Assembly (NCBI GenBank): GCA_900757795.1
Contig: CAAEPE010000002.1
Span: forward strand, 1 to 29,048
Origin: an uncultured Phascolarctobacterium sp.
Lineage (GTDB): Bacteria > Bacillota > Negativicutes > Acidaminococcales > Acidaminococcaceae
Direction of reading: 5' to 3'
DNA length: 29,048 bases
Part shown: positions 1 to 7,383 of the stretch, piece by piece
Layout: each line of letters opens with the position of its first letter
Position numbering within the stretch: the stretch's first letter is position 1
The notes under the pieces: model-generated
What the model was told of the DNA's origin: nothing
The model's database searches: none
Seen by the model: only the letters and a program-made list of their open reading frames with translations
Program-made: the position numbers and the translations under genes

Positions 1-67
1 TTTGCCAAATCCTTTTTTGTCTAGCGATTTTGGCTTTAATTTGTTGCCGTATCGCGTCGACTTGTAT

Positions 68-96
68 ATAATACCACAGCGTCCTAATGCTGTCAA
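68..96 (-). promoter_or_regulatory. Strong outward-facing promoter for a gene left of the window
   Basis: On the minus strand a perfect TTGACA (-35, 91-96) stands 17 nt from TATTAT (-10, 68-73). Transcription would start near 61 and run off the left edge, so the gene served is not visible. It is divergent from the PBP1A promoter. The remaining 60 nt hold no start codon that I can assign with confidence. Confidence 0.65.
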
Positions 97-149
97 CACC
101 TTTTTTAAGATTTTTTTACTTTTTTTCACTACCCGTTCACCCAAAAAAT

Positions 150-178
150 ATGACAAACTTCTTTGAAAATGCTATAAT
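150..178 (+). promoter_or_regulatory. Promoter of the PBP1A gene
   Basis: ATGACA (150-155) and TATAAT (173-178) are separated by 17 nt, and a TGC immediately before the -10 box makes it an extended -10. This gives a 5' leader of about 50 nt before the ATG at 238. Confidence 0.7.
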
Positions 179-237
179 AATGATGCTGTCTATCATTATA
201 GATATTAACAGCTAAATTTTGTATAACGAGGTAAAGT

Positions 238-2286
238 ATGTTAAAGGCACTTAAATTTTTAGTCATTTGCATTATCTGCCTGATGGTCATGGGCATCTCC
301 GTGCTTTATGGCTTTTCAAGCCTTTTTTCACCACCAAATATGGATGAAACTCTAATTCCTGATGCAGCTTCCCAATTCTTCGATAACAAAGGTAATGTTA
401 TCTATACCACTTTGTCAGAGGAACGCCGCATTCCCGTTTCTATCGATAAGATACCTAAGCATGTGCAGCAGGCTTTTATCGCAATTGAAGATAATCGTTT
501 TTACGAGCATAGTGGTATAGATTATCGCGGTACAGCCCGCGCGCTTATTTCTACCTTAAGCGGCAGAGAAGTACAAGGCGGCAGTACCATTACCCAACAG
601 CTTGCAAAAAACGCTTTTCTTACGCAAGAGCGTTCTATTGTAAGAAAAATTAAAGAGGCTTTCATTGCCAAAGAACTGGAATACAAATACACTAAAGATG
701 AGATTCTTTCCATGTATCTCAACCGCATCTATTTCGGTCAAGGAGCATATGGTATCGAAAGCGCTTCTATGTATTATTTTGGCAAGCACGTGCAAGACCT
801 TAATATCGCTGAAGCTGCCTGCTTAGCTGCTATTCCCAAAAGTCCTAATTATTATAATCCTTTTGAAAATCCCCAGGAAAGCAAAAAGCGTCAAGAACTT
901 GTTATCGACCAAATGGTTAAATACGGCTTTATCAATGAAGCTCAAGGCGAGCAAGCCAAAACCACAAAAATAGTTTATAACAATGCTCATAAAACGCAAA
1001 ATGATCCCAGAACTTATTTCTTCGATATGATTATTCAAAAAGTTATTGATGAAGTAGGAGCGGATGCGCTGTATAAGGGCGGTTTGAAGATTTATACCAC
1101 TCTTGATACAGATATGCAGAAAGCAGCAGAAAACGCTATGCATTTTCTGCCTTCCTATTATACCGATAACAACAAGCTGACTCAGCCGCAAATGGCGTTA
1201 GTTGCCGTAGATCCCAAAACCGGTTATATTAAAGCTATGATCGGCGGCCGTGGCAACGATAAGTTTAACCGTGCAACATTAGCCGTTCGTCAGCCAGGTT
1301 CTTCCTTTAAACCTTTTGTCTTTTTAACTGCTATGCAAAATGGCTTTACACCTGCCAGCGTCATTGAAGATAAGGAAGAAGAATTTGCTCCCGGTTGGAA
1401 ACCACAAAACTCCGATTTATCTTGGCACGGCAAAGTAAGTCTGCGCACAGCGTTAGCTCGTTCTATTAATATTCCTACTATTAAGCTGGCGCGTGAAGTT
1501 GGCGTTGATAAAATTATCAATAATGCCGAGAAAATGGGTATTTCCACATTAGTAGATTCCGGCGCTTACAGCGATGTTAACCTTGCTATGTCCATCGGCG
1601 GTCTTACTAAAGGCGTTAATCCTTTAGAAATGGCTGCTGCTTACGGTGTCTTATCCACTAATGGCATTTATTGCAAACCTATTGCCCTGCTCAAAATCGT
1701 TGACCGCAGCGGTAAGGTATTGTATGAAGCAAACACTCAATCTAAACGTGTTATTGACGCTAAATCTGCTTATTTAACTACCAATATGCTTGAGGATGTT
1801 CTTACCCGCGGCACTGCCGGCGGTATGGGTATTGGCCGTCCTGCTGCTGGTAAAACCGGTACCACTGATACCTTTATTGATGCTTGGTTTGTAGGCTATA
1901 CGCCGGATCTCAGTACTGCTGTATGGGTTGGTGATGATAATAACAAGCCTATGAATCATATGTACGGCAGCAGCACTCCTCTTTCTATTTGGCATGAATT
2001 TATGGTCAACGCCTTAGCCTCCACTCCTCACAGCGGCTTCTCCAACCCCGGTGTAAGTATTCCTGCCGAGCCTGAAATCAAACAAGACGAGGACGATAAA
2101 GACAAACAAGACGCTGACAAGGATAAGCAACCAGATAGTAAAACTAAGGTAGAAACCAAAACTAATAACGAACCTAAACAACCAGTAGTATCTACCAAAC
2201 CCAGCAAAAAAAATAAAAGCATGAAATCTCGCATTAACGAAATTTTAGGCAAACCTACCGTAAGTACACAACCTACTAACAATTAA
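238..2286 (+). CDS. Penicillin-binding protein 1A (bifunctional transglycosylase/transpeptidase)
   Basis: This class A PBP polymerises lipid II into glycan strands and cross-links the stem peptides; it is anchored in the cytoplasmic membrane with its domains outside. The 682-aa protein has one N-terminal membrane segment (about residues 5-27). A GT51 domain follows, with EDNRF...HSG (E84 is the expected catalytic Glu), GGSTITQQLAKN (114-125), RKIKEAFIAKELE and a YLNRIYFGQGAYGIE segment. The transpeptidase domain carries SSFK (nucleophile S355, K358), SIN (409-411) and KTG (539-541). The last 75 residues are a charged, low-complexity Asp/Lys/Gln tail, probably disordered and wall-associated. 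The ATG follows an AACGAGG-type Shine-Dalgarno. The gene stands alone, with its own promoter and a terminator at 2304. All catalytic motifs are intact, so the function is secure; which paralogue it is (PonA/MrcA/PbpF) cannot be told. Confidence 0.95.
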   Translation: MLKALKFLVICIICLMVMGISVLYGFSSLFSPPNMDETLIPDAASQFFDNKGNVIYTTLSEERRIPVSIDKIPKHVQQAFIAIEDNRFYEHSGIDYRGTARALISTLSGREVQGGSTITQQLAKNAFLTQERSIVRKIKEAFIAKELEYKYTKDEILSMYLNRIYFGQGAYGIESASMYYFGKHVQDLNIAEAACLAAIPKSPNYYNPFENPQESKKRQELVIDQMVKYGFINEAQGEQAKTTKIVYNNAHKTQNDPRTYFFDMIIQKVIDEVGADALYKGGLKIYTTLDTDMQKAAENAMHFLPSYYTDNNKLTQPQMALVAVDPKTGYIKAMIGGRGNDKFNRATLAVRQPGSSFKPFVFLTAMQNGFTPASVIEDKEEEFAPGWKPQNSDLSWHGKVSLRTALARSINIPTIKLAREVGVDKIINNAEKMGISTLVDSGAYSDVNLAMSIGGLTKGVNPLEMAAAYGVLSTNGIYCKPIALLKIVDRSGKVLYEANTQSKRVIDAKSAYLTTNMLEDVLTRGTAGGMGIGRPAAGKTGTTDTFIDAWFVGYTPDLSTAVWVGDDNNKPMNHMYGSSTPLSIWHEFMVNALASTPHSGFSNPGVSIPAEPEIKQDEDDKDKQDADKDKQPDSKTKVETKTNNEPKQPVVSTKPSKKNKSMKSRINEILGKPTVSTQPTNN

Positions 2287-2303
2287 AGCTTATCGTATAA
2301 AAC

Positions 2304-2353
2304 AGCTCCATTTGTAATTAGACAAAAACTAGTTACAGATGGAGCTATTTTTT
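2304..2353 (+). terminator. Intrinsic terminator of the PBP1A gene
   Basis: A 14-bp stem (2304-2317 with 2333-2346, one G-T pair, starting AGCTCCAT/ATGGAGCT) is followed by ATTTTTT. It lies 17 nt after the stop codon. Confidence 0.9.
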
Positions 2354-2386
2354 CACACATTCTTGTATACAGTATCCAATAGGATA

Positions 2387-2395
2387 TGTTATAAT
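2387..2395 (+). promoter_or_regulatory. Extended -10 promoter of the carboxyltransferase gene
   Basis: TGTTATAAT (2387-2395) is a perfect extended -10 box. No good -35 lies at 17 nt; TTGTAT at 2363-2368 is 21 nt away. The extended -10 probably carries the activity. Confidence 0.6.
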
Positions 2396-2426
2396 AATAC
2401 CATAAAATATGTAAGGAGACAGAACT

Positions 2427-3797
2427 ATGGACAAACAAGCAGTAAAAATAGTTGAAACTGTATTGCGCGATGGTCATCAATCCTTAGCAGCTACTAGAAT
2501 GAGAATGAAAGATATGCAGCCTGCGTTAGAGCAGCTTGATAATGTTGGATACTACGCACTGGAGGCTTGGGGCGGAGCTACCTTTGACGCCTGTCTGCGT
2601 TTTCTCAACGAAGATCCGTGGCAGCGTCTGCGTACACTAAAAAAACATTTACCAAAAACTCCCATTCAAATGCTGCTGCGCGGTCAAAACATTCTTGGCT
2701 ACAATCATTATGCAGATGATGTTGTACGTGAATTTGTAAAACGCTCTGTTGCTAACGGCGTTTCTATTATTCGTATTTTTGATGCGCTTAACGATACCCG
2801 CAATTTAGAATGTGCTATGCGTGCAGCTAAAGAAGCCGGCGCTCATGTACAAGGCTGTATCGTTTATACCATCAGCCCCTACCACAAAGACAGCGACTTT
2901 GTTAAATTAGGCAAAGAACTGGCGCAAATGGGCGCTGACTCTATCTGTATTAAGGATATGGCAGGTTTGCTCCGTCCTTATGCAGCCGAAACTCTCGTGC
3001 GCAGCCTGAAAACCGAAGTAGGACTCCCCGTTGATCTGCACACGCACTTCACCAGCGGTATGGGTGACATGACGCTTTTGAAAGCAGTAGAAGCAGGTGC
3101 CGATATTATCGACACTGCTCTTTCTCCTTTCGCAGAATCTACCAGCCAGCCCTGTACTGAATCCATGGTAGCCACTCTGCAAGGCTCTCCTTTCGATACG
3201 GGCATTGACCTAACTAAGCTTAATGATTTAGCTGACTATTTTAAAACCGTCCGCAAAAATTTAACTGCCGATTTTAATTTGAACGCCAATATTCCTATTG
3301 ATCCTAAAGTTTTAACCTTCCAAATTCCCGGCGGCATGCTTTCCAACCTACTCAACCAAATGAAAGAAATGGGCGTTGCCGATAAATATCCGCAGCTGCT
3401 GGAGGAAATGCCTCGCGTTCGTGCCGAACTTGGCTATCCACCGCTGGTTACTCCTACCAGCCAAATCGTTGGTTCTATGGCAGTACTTAACGTAGCTTTA
3501 GGACGCTACAAGATGATCCCCCGCGAGGTTAAGGATCTAATTTTAGGCAAATATGGACGTACTCCAGGACCGATTGATCCTACTGTTCGTAAGCTTGCCA
3601 TTGGCGATACACCGCAAATCGATCACCGTCCTGCTGATGATATTGCGCCGCAGATGAAAAAATTGCGTGAAAAATTAGCAGAAGAAGGCTTTCCTAACGC
3701 ACCTATTGAAGATGTACTCAGTTACGCTTCCTTCCCCGAAGTTACACTAAATTTCCTGCGTCACAGCAATATTGGCATGCATTTCCATGACATGTAA
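2427..3797 (+). CDS. oadA: Biotin-dependent carboxyltransferase subunit (oxaloacetate decarboxylase alpha / pyruvate carboxylase subunit B type), lacking a biotinyl domain
   Basis: The DRE-TIM carboxyltransferase domain moves CO2 between oxaloacetate/pyruvate and biotin, either in the Na+-pumping oxaloacetate decarboxylase or in a two-subunit pyruvate carboxylase. The N-terminus has ETVLRDGHQS (metal ligand D15) and EAWGGATFD (47-54). CIKDMAG (174-180) supplies K176, the lysine carboxylated in this family, and DLHTHF (203-208) supplies metal ligands H205 and H207. SPFAESTSQP (233-242) is also typical. The 456-aa protein stops after the carboxyltransferase and conserved C-terminal region. Full-length OadA is usually near 590 aa with a C-terminal biotinyl domain, and no EAMKM-like motif is present here. 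The biotin carrier must therefore be a separate protein, and no beta, gamma or carrier gene lies beside it. AAGGAG precedes the ATG by 8 nt. Being flanked by terminators, the gene is monocistronic. Exact substrate and partners are unknown. Confidence 0.85.
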   Translation: MDKQAVKIVETVLRDGHQSLAATRMRMKDMQPALEQLDNVGYYALEAWGGATFDACLRFLNEDPWQRLRTLKKHLPKTPIQMLLRGQNILGYNHYADDVVREFVKRSVANGVSIIRIFDALNDTRNLECAMRAAKEAGAHVQGCIVYTISPYHKDSDFVKLGKELAQMGADSICIKDMAGLLRPYAAETLVRSLKTEVGLPVDLHTHFTSGMGDMTLLKAVEAGADIIDTALSPFAESTSQPCTESMVATLQGSPFDTGIDLTKLNDLADYFKTVRKNLTADFNLNANIPIDPKVLTFQIPGGMLSNLLNQMKEMGVADKYPQLLEEMPRVRAELGYPPLVTPTSQIVGSMAVLNVALGRYKMIPREVKDLILGKYGRTPGPIDPTVRKLAIGDTPQIDHRPADDIAPQMKKLREKLAEEGFPNAPIEDVLSYASFPEVTLNFLRHSNIGMHFHDM

Positions 3798-3813
3798 TTT
3801 ACATTGCATAAGC

Positions 3814-3846
3814 AAAGACCTGCTCCCTAACGGGAACAGGTCTTTT
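3814..3846 (+). terminator. Intrinsic terminator after the carboxyltransferase gene
   Basis: AAGACCTGCTCCC pairs with GGGAACAGGTCTT (one mismatch) around a 4-nt loop and is followed by a short T-run (TTTTGTGT). It sits between convergent genes. The minus-strand tail is poor in T, so it acts mainly on the plus strand. Confidence 0.8.
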
Positions 3847-3849
3847 GTG

Positions 3850-5208
3850 TTAAATATGCTGAATATCGTCAGGATATTCTTCCTGCAATTCTTCGTGAAT
3901 ATTTTCCGGTTCATGCAGCAGCTGAATTCTTACGCGGGTAATGCGCATTTTGGCAACTTCTTCAACAGTAAATTCTGCTTCCGGTGTTTTCACCTTTTGT
4001 CCAACCTTAGGCGGATAGTCAATTTGCGCGTAAAGCCAACCGCCAATAGTATCGCAATCCTCGGTATCAAGCTGCAGCTCAAAAAAGTCGTTGATATCGT
4101 CTAAAAGCATTTTACCGTCTACAGAATAATTTTTGTTACCCTTATCCTCTACTTCGGGACGTTCTTCGTCAAATTCGTCCTGAATTTCACCGACGATTTC
4201 CTCTAAAATATCCTCAACAGTTACCATACCGGCAGTACCGCCATATTCGTCTATAAGCACGGCAATTTGACTACGATGCTTTTGCAGCGTTTTCAGCAGC
4301 TTGCTAATAGGTAAAGATTCCGGAACCAAGAGCACATTACGAGCTAAGCTGCGCAAATCCGTTGGCTGTCCGTCTTTTAAAGAACGCATTAAGTCCTTGA
4401 TATGCAAAAAGCCGATAATATGGTCCTTATCCTCCTCACAGATAGGATAGCGGGTCATACGCTCGTTGAGAGCAGTTTCAATGCTTTCTTCTACCGGATC
4501 TTCCAAATACAGACAAATCATATCAGTACGCGGCACCATAATATCGCTGGCACGACGGTCGGAAAAATCAAAAACGTTATCCAAATAAGTCAGCTCGGTT
4601 TTATCTATATAACCATGCTTATGACTTTCTTCCATAAGAATACGAATTTCATCCTCGTTATGTGCTTCTTCTGCTTCGCTGGCCGCTTCCACACCCATAC
4701 GGCGCAAAATCCAATTTGCCACATGATTCAAAAACCATACCGCAGGATACATTAGCTTGTCGAACATCAACAAAGGCCAGGCTACAAACAGCACAATTTG
4801 CTCTGTCTTTTGAATGGAAAGCGATTTAGGAACAAGCTCGCCTAAAACAATATGCAAGGCAGTAATAACGCTAAAGCCAAGCACAAAAGCAATTGTATGC
4901 TCCAAGTGCTCCGGAAGATTTATCAAAGCAAACACAGGATGCAGAATTTTTGCCACCGTAGGCTCACCAATCCAGCCTAAACCCAAGGAAGCAATAGTAA
5001 TACCCAATTGAGTTACAGACAAAAACGCATCCAAATGCTCCGTAACCTTTTTAGCATACACAGCTCGACGATTGCCTTCTTTTAATAAAGCGTCAAGCCG
5101 CGAAGGCCGCACTTTAACAATAGAAAATTCTGATGCTACAAAGAAACCGTTCAGTGCAACTAAAAATAATACAACGATAACATTAAACAGTATTATAAGA
5201 TAATCCAA
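3850..5208 (-). CDS. CNNM/CorC-HlyC family membrane protein (DUF21-CBS-CorC)
   Basis: The family is linked to Mg2+/Co2+ export or ion homeostasis; older annotation calls it hemolysin C. The 452-aa protein has an N-terminal CNNM/DUF21 transmembrane region (about residues 1-175) with the typical GFFVASEFSIVKVR segment and helices near 63-80, 103-125 and 137-160. A CBS pair follows (about 222-340, with DIMVPRTDM and EYGGTAGMVTVEDILEEIVGEI). The CorC_HlyC domain is about 350-432. The start used here is TTG at 5206-5208, which matches where homologues begin. However, the only good Shine-Dalgarno, GGAGG at 5251-5255, is 42 nt upstream, with a hairpin and a seven-T run in between (see findings). Family assignment is secure; the start and the transported ion are not. 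Confidence 0.9.
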   Translation of the reverse strand: MDYLIILFNVIVVLFLVALNGFFVASEFSIVKVRPSRLDALLKEGNRRAVYAKKVTEHLDAFLSVTQLGITIASLGLGWIGEPTVAKILHPVFALINLPEHLEHTIAFVLGFSVITALHIVLGELVPKSLSIQKTEQIVLFVAWPLLMFDKLMYPAVWFLNHVANWILRRMGVEAASEAEEAHNEDEIRILMEESHKHGYIDKTELTYLDNVFDFSDRRASDIMVPRTDMICLYLEDPVEESIETALNERMTRYPICEEDKDHIIGFLHIKDLMRSLKDGQPTDLRSLARNVLLVPESLPISKLLKTLQKHRSQIAVLIDEYGGTAGMVTVEDILEEIVGEIQDEFDEERPEVEDKGNKNYSVDGKMLLDDINDFFELQLDTEDCDTIGGWLYAQIDYPPKVGQKVKTPEAEFTVEEVAKMRITRVRIQLLHEPENIHEELQEEYPDDIQHI

Positions 5209-5257
5209 AAAAATCTGCTGCTTCGTTCTTAAGCGAAGCTGGCAGTTTCACCTCCAT
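5206..5257 (-). promoter_or_regulatory. Unusual translation-initiation region / possible attenuator of the CNNM gene
   Basis: Reading the minus strand there is an ATG (5255-5257), GGAGG (5251-5255), then a two-part hairpin. The outer stem is 5242-5245 with 5215-5218; the inner stem GCTTCG/CGAAGC is 5234-5239 with 5220-5225. Seven T residues (5207-5213) run into the TTG start. Hairpin plus T-run resembles a small intrinsic terminator. The ATG opens a 24-codon frame that overlaps the CNNM start out of frame. No function is proven. Confidence 0.45.
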
Positions 5258-5274
5258 AAAAATATATTGTCTCT

Positions 5275-5302
5275 ATTTTACCATAGCTTACGCCAAATGC
5301 AA
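5275..5302 (-). promoter_or_regulatory. Promoter of the CNNM gene
   Basis: On the minus strand TTGCAT (5297-5302) and TAAAAT (5275-5280) are 16 nt apart, with TGG before the -10 box giving an extended -10. The transcript would start near 5268, only about 60 nt before the TTG codon. Confidence 0.55.
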
Positions 5303-5377
5303 AACATTATTTCTCAAATTATTAAAGCAATTTCTCTATTTTTGCGAGAAAAAGCATTGTACTACAAAAATTTATTA

Positions 5378-5926
5378 TCAATATTTTTCAGCCAGCCATT
5401 TTTCTAAAATGGGCGCAGCGTATATTCCCATTGCTTCATAAGTTTTAGCCAAAGGATGTATGCCATCTAAATATGCTGCCTTACGCGCAGCTGCGTCCAA
5501 GCCTATAGCAGTCTGCAAATCTAAAAGCAAAACCTTTTCTGCATAAAGCTGTCCAATGCTTTGGCGTAAATCCCATAAGCGGCGATTCAAATAATCGTCA
5601 GCGCTAAGCAGCGGTAAAATTATACAGAGACGATAATTTTTTTCAGCACACCACTCCAATAACCGCTTATAATCAGCTAAAATATTTTCTAATTTTCTCC
5701 CTTGCAAAATATCATTGGTTCCTCCTAAAAACAATACATGCTGCACATATCCCGGCAAAGCATACTGACGCATACGAAAAAGAATATCGTCACAGCAATC
5801 GCCGCACAAACCGTAATTGAGCATTTTTATAGGCGCAGTCTTTTCCACTGCCGCTGTCCAAGAATATTTATTGCCAAAGGGAAATCCCTGCACTAAACTA
5901 TCGCCATAACAGGCTATGTATTGCAT
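5378..5926 (-). CDS. SGNH/GDSL-family hydrolase
   Basis: A small esterase or acyl hydrolase of the SGNH fold, 182 aa. Block I is YGDSLVQG (nucleophile S10). Block II is NYGLCGD (38-43), block III is GGTND (68-72, oxyanion Asn N71), and block V is DGIHP (154-158, catalytic D154 and H157). All four block residues are present, so it should be active. There is no signal peptide, since the catalytic Ser is at residue 10; unlike periplasmic TesA it is probably cytoplasmic. AAGGAGC sits 8 nt before the ATG. It is divergent from the alcohol dehydrogenase and its promoter overlaps a 25-bp perfect palindrome. The substrate cannot be told. Confidence 0.9.
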   Translation of the reverse strand: MQYIACYGDSLVQGFPFGNKYSWTAAVEKTAPIKMLNYGLCGDCCDDILFRMRQYALPGYVQHVLFLGGTNDILQGRKLENILADYKRLLEWCAEKNYRLCIILPLLSADDYLNRRLWDLRQSIGQLYAEKVLLLDLQTAIGLDAAARKAAYLDGIHPLAKTYEAMGIYAAPILEKWLAEKY

Positions 5927-5939
5927 ATTTTACAGCTCC

Positions 5940-5964
5940 TTATAATTAGTTAAACTAATTATAA
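5940..5964. promoter_or_regulatory. 25-bp perfect palindrome, probable operator
   Basis: Twelve-base arms (TTATAATTAGTT and its complement) flank a single central A at 5952. The palindrome covers the -10 box and predicted start of the SGNH hydrolase transcript on the minus strand and ends at its Shine-Dalgarno. This placement fits a repressor site. The regulator is unknown. Confidence 0.55.
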
Positions 5965-5987
5965 CAAATATGTACTGCTAGACGCAA
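5958..5987 (-). promoter_or_regulatory. Promoter of the SGNH hydrolase gene
   Basis: On the minus strand TTGCGT (5982-5987) and TATAAT (5958-5963) are 18 nt apart. The -10 box lies inside the palindrome at 5940-5964. Confidence 0.6.
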
Positions 5988-6012
5988 TCTCTCCCTTTTT
6001 GCTGCCTATTAT

Positions 6013-6041
6013 TTTACAAAAACAACGCGCCGTGCTAAAAT
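6013..6041 (+). promoter_or_regulatory. Promoter of the alcohol dehydrogenase gene
   Basis: TTTACA (6013-6018) and TAAAAT (6036-6041) are 17 nt apart, with TGC directly before the -10 box. The predicted start is near 6048. A small inverted repeat, CTAAC-TGT-GTTAG, lies in the leader at 6063-6075. Confidence 0.7.
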
Positions 6042-6111
6042 GAAAACAGCCATAAAAATTTACTAACTGTGTTAGCAATAGCTTAATAATAAATTTTTCA
6101 GGAGGATAATT

Positions 6112-7308
6112 ATGGATAAAAAGGAAAAGTTTGAATTTTTCGCACCTAGTCAGGTACTTTTTGGCAAAAATGTTGAAGCTCAGGTAGGCGCTATGTGCAA
6201 GCGTTACGGTGCTCACAAGGTTTTAGTACACTTTGGCGGTCAGAGCGCTAAAAAATCCGGTCTGCTGCATCGTATCTGTACCAGCTTGCAAGAGGCCGAT
6301 TTAGAATATGTATTGCTAGGCGGAGTTGTTCCCAATCCTCTGTTGAGTAAAATTAACGAAGGTATTGCCCTCTGCCGCCAAGAAAAAGTTGATTTTATCT
6401 TGGCAGTAGGCGGCGGCAGCGTTATCGACAGCGCTAAAGGTATTGGCTACGGCTTAGCCAACGAAGGCGACGTTTGGGATTACTATACGGGCAAGAAAAA
6501 AGCTACCGGCTGCGCTCCTATCGGCGTAGTTTTAACCATTGCAGCTGCCGGCAGTGAAATGAGCAATTCCTCCGTAGTCACCAAAGACGAAGGCATGCTC
6601 AAGCGGGGTCTGACCACTGATTACTGCTATGCAAAATTCTCTCTGCTTAATCCGGAGCTGACATATACCCTGCCCGCTTATCAAACAGCCAGCGGCTGCA
6701 CGGATATTATCGTGCACACTTTGGAACGTTATTTTACTACGCCTGCTTTTAAACAGCTGGATTTAGTAGATAATATAGCTACAGCTTTACTGCGTACCCT
6801 GATGCGCAACGCTAAAATTGCCCTCAAAAATCCTACTGACTATAATGCTCGCGCAGAAATTATGTGGAGCGGTACCTTCTCCCACAACGGTGTCACCGGC
6901 GACAGAACCTTAGGCGACTGGGCCTGCCACCAGCTGGAGCATGAGCTTAGTGGGATGTTTGGTGTGGCTCACGGCGCAGGCTTAGCAGCAATTTGGGGCA
7001 GCTGGGCACGCTATGTTTACCAAGAAAATCCTGTAAGATTTGCTAAACTGGCTGTTGACGTATTCAACATTTCCTATAATTATACTAATCCCGCAGCCAC
7101 TGCTTTAGAAGGAATTGCTGCTATGGAAAGCTTCTTCCGCCATATTGGTATGCCTACCAATATTCACGAGCTTATAGGCGCAGAGCTGACCGACGAACAA
7201 ATTCTGGAATTAGCTTATAAATGCAGTTTTATGGGCACACGCACCATAGGACAATTTAAGGTACTTACCCAAGAGGATATGGTAAAAATTTACCAGGCCG
7301 CTAAATAA
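6112..7308 (+). CDS. Iron-containing alcohol dehydrogenase (butanol dehydrogenase/YqhD-like)
   Basis: Group III Fe-dependent dehydrogenase that reduces aldehydes to alcohols with NAD(P)H in the cytoplasm, a usual electron sink in fermenters. Of the 398 residues, the N-terminal dinucleotide domain carries GGGSVIDSAKG (100-110). The C-terminal metal domain carries the expected four ligands in the YqhD pattern: D198 and H202 (GCTDIIVHTLE), H273 (ACHQLEHEL) and H287 (GVAHGAG). Length and motifs are standard for the family and no key residue is missing. AGGAGG stands 8 nt before the ATG. The gene is monocistronic, with its own promoter and a bidirectional terminator shared with uppP. Preferred aldehyde and cofactor cannot be read from sequence. 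Confidence 0.93.
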   Translation: MDKKEKFEFFAPSQVLFGKNVEAQVGAMCKRYGAHKVLVHFGGQSAKKSGLLHRICTSLQEADLEYVLLGGVVPNPLLSKINEGIALCRQEKVDFILAVGGGSVIDSAKGIGYGLANEGDVWDYYTGKKKATGCAPIGVVLTIAAAGSEMSNSSVVTKDEGMLKRGLTTDYCYAKFSLLNPELTYTLPAYQTASGCTDIIVHTLERYFTTPAFKQLDLVDNIATALLRTLMRNAKIALKNPTDYNARAEIMWSGTFSHNGVTGDRTLGDWACHQLEHELSGMFGVAHGAGLAAIWGSWARYVYQENPVRFAKLAVDVFNISYNYTNPAATALEGIAAMESFFRHIGMPTNIHELIGAELTDEQILELAYKCSFMGTRTIGQFKVLTQEDMVKIYQAAK

Positions 7309-7339
7309 ACAAAGCTGTATAAAAGCTTTCACAGATGCA

Positions 7340-7372
7340 AAAACTCCGACTGCATAACACAGTCGGAGTTTT
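7340..7372. terminator. Bidirectional terminator between adh and uppP
   Basis: A 13-bp perfect stem (AAAACTCCGACTG with its complement, 7340-7352 and 7360-7372) has a 7-nt loop. T-runs on both strands allow it to end the plus-strand dehydrogenase and the minus-strand uppP transcripts. Confidence 0.9.
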
Positions 7373-7383
7373 TTATTTAGCTA

